Shown here piece after piece: positions 7,077-7,122 of a DNA stretch of 7,122 bases. Numbering within the stretch: position 1 is the stretch's first letter; the number at the start of each line of letters is the position of its first letter. This stretch comes from Candidatus Omnitrophota bacterium. GTDB lineage: Bacteria > Verrucomicrobiota > Verrucomicrobiia > Limisphaerales > UBA1319. The notes under the pieces are model-generated. The model was not told where the DNA came from, searched no databases, and saw nothing but the letters and a program-made list of their open reading frames with translations. The DNA is taken from positions 1 through 7,122 of the forward strand of contig JAMCZD010000414.1 of assembly GCA_023473405.1 (NCBI GenBank), written 5' to 3'. Made by a program: the position numbers and the translations under genes.

Positions 7077-7122
7077 CGGATGGACGCGAGCTTTGGCTGG
7101 GTGACTTTCCGACCTTGGCGGG
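7077..7122 (-). repeat. Inverted repeat, terminal copy; probable fold-back artefact
   Basis: The last 46 bases are an exact inverted copy of 6554..6599 and run right to the window edge, so the repeat may be longer beyond it. About 477 bases separate the two copies. In the reading frame of the adjoining gene it gives PAKVGKSPSQSSRPSE, with no signal-peptide character. A repeat that ends exactly at the sequence end and copies coding DNA in reverse is typical of a chimeric read or an assembly fold-back. A real inversion duplication is the alternative. Confidence 0.8.

Overview
The window holds three large genes, all on the minus strand and packed head to tail. They encode secreted glycoside hydrolases of the alpha-galactosidase type (clan GH-D, GH36-like). 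Transcription runs from high to low coordinates. The first gene (4675..7074, cut at its 5' end) is an alpha-galactosidase with an NPCBM carbohydrate-binding domain. The second (2453..4645) is a paralogue without NPCBM and with a lipoprotein-like signal. The third (1..2430, cut at its 3' end) is a more divergent relative with a clean signal peptide and an inserted beta-sandwich module. The third gene lacks a stop codon in the window because it is open all the way to base 1.

Organism: the moderately high GC, the secreted NPCBM-plus-alpha-galactosidase architecture, the weak Shine-Dalgarno signals and the clustering of paralogous carbohydrate-active enzymes suggest a polysaccharide-degrading bacterium of the PVC group (Verrucomicrobiota or Planctomycetota-like) or a similar environmental lineage. 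This is inference from style only, with no marker gene in view.

How the genes may work together: the first two share nearly all catalytic signatures and probably remove alpha-linked galactose (or a related sugar) from oligo- or polysaccharides outside the cytoplasm. They differ in targeting: NPCBM binding for one, a possible lipid anchor for the other. The third keeps the barrel's W-x-D-A-G-W, C-S-G-G and D-S-D signatures. However, it is missing about one beta/alpha unit around the strand that carries the nucleophile in its neighbours, so its substrate or mechanism may differ. Gaps of 29 and 22 bases suggest one operon. No promoter, terminator, RNA gene or transposon is visible, and the window is almost entirely coding.

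Both window ends look suspect. The last 46 bases (7077..7122) are an exact reverse complement of 6554..6599, and the first 60 bases jump to about 83% GC with an Arg/Gly-rich translation unlike the expected C-terminal domain. These may be contig-end assembly artefacts, so the terminal gene ends should be read with caution.
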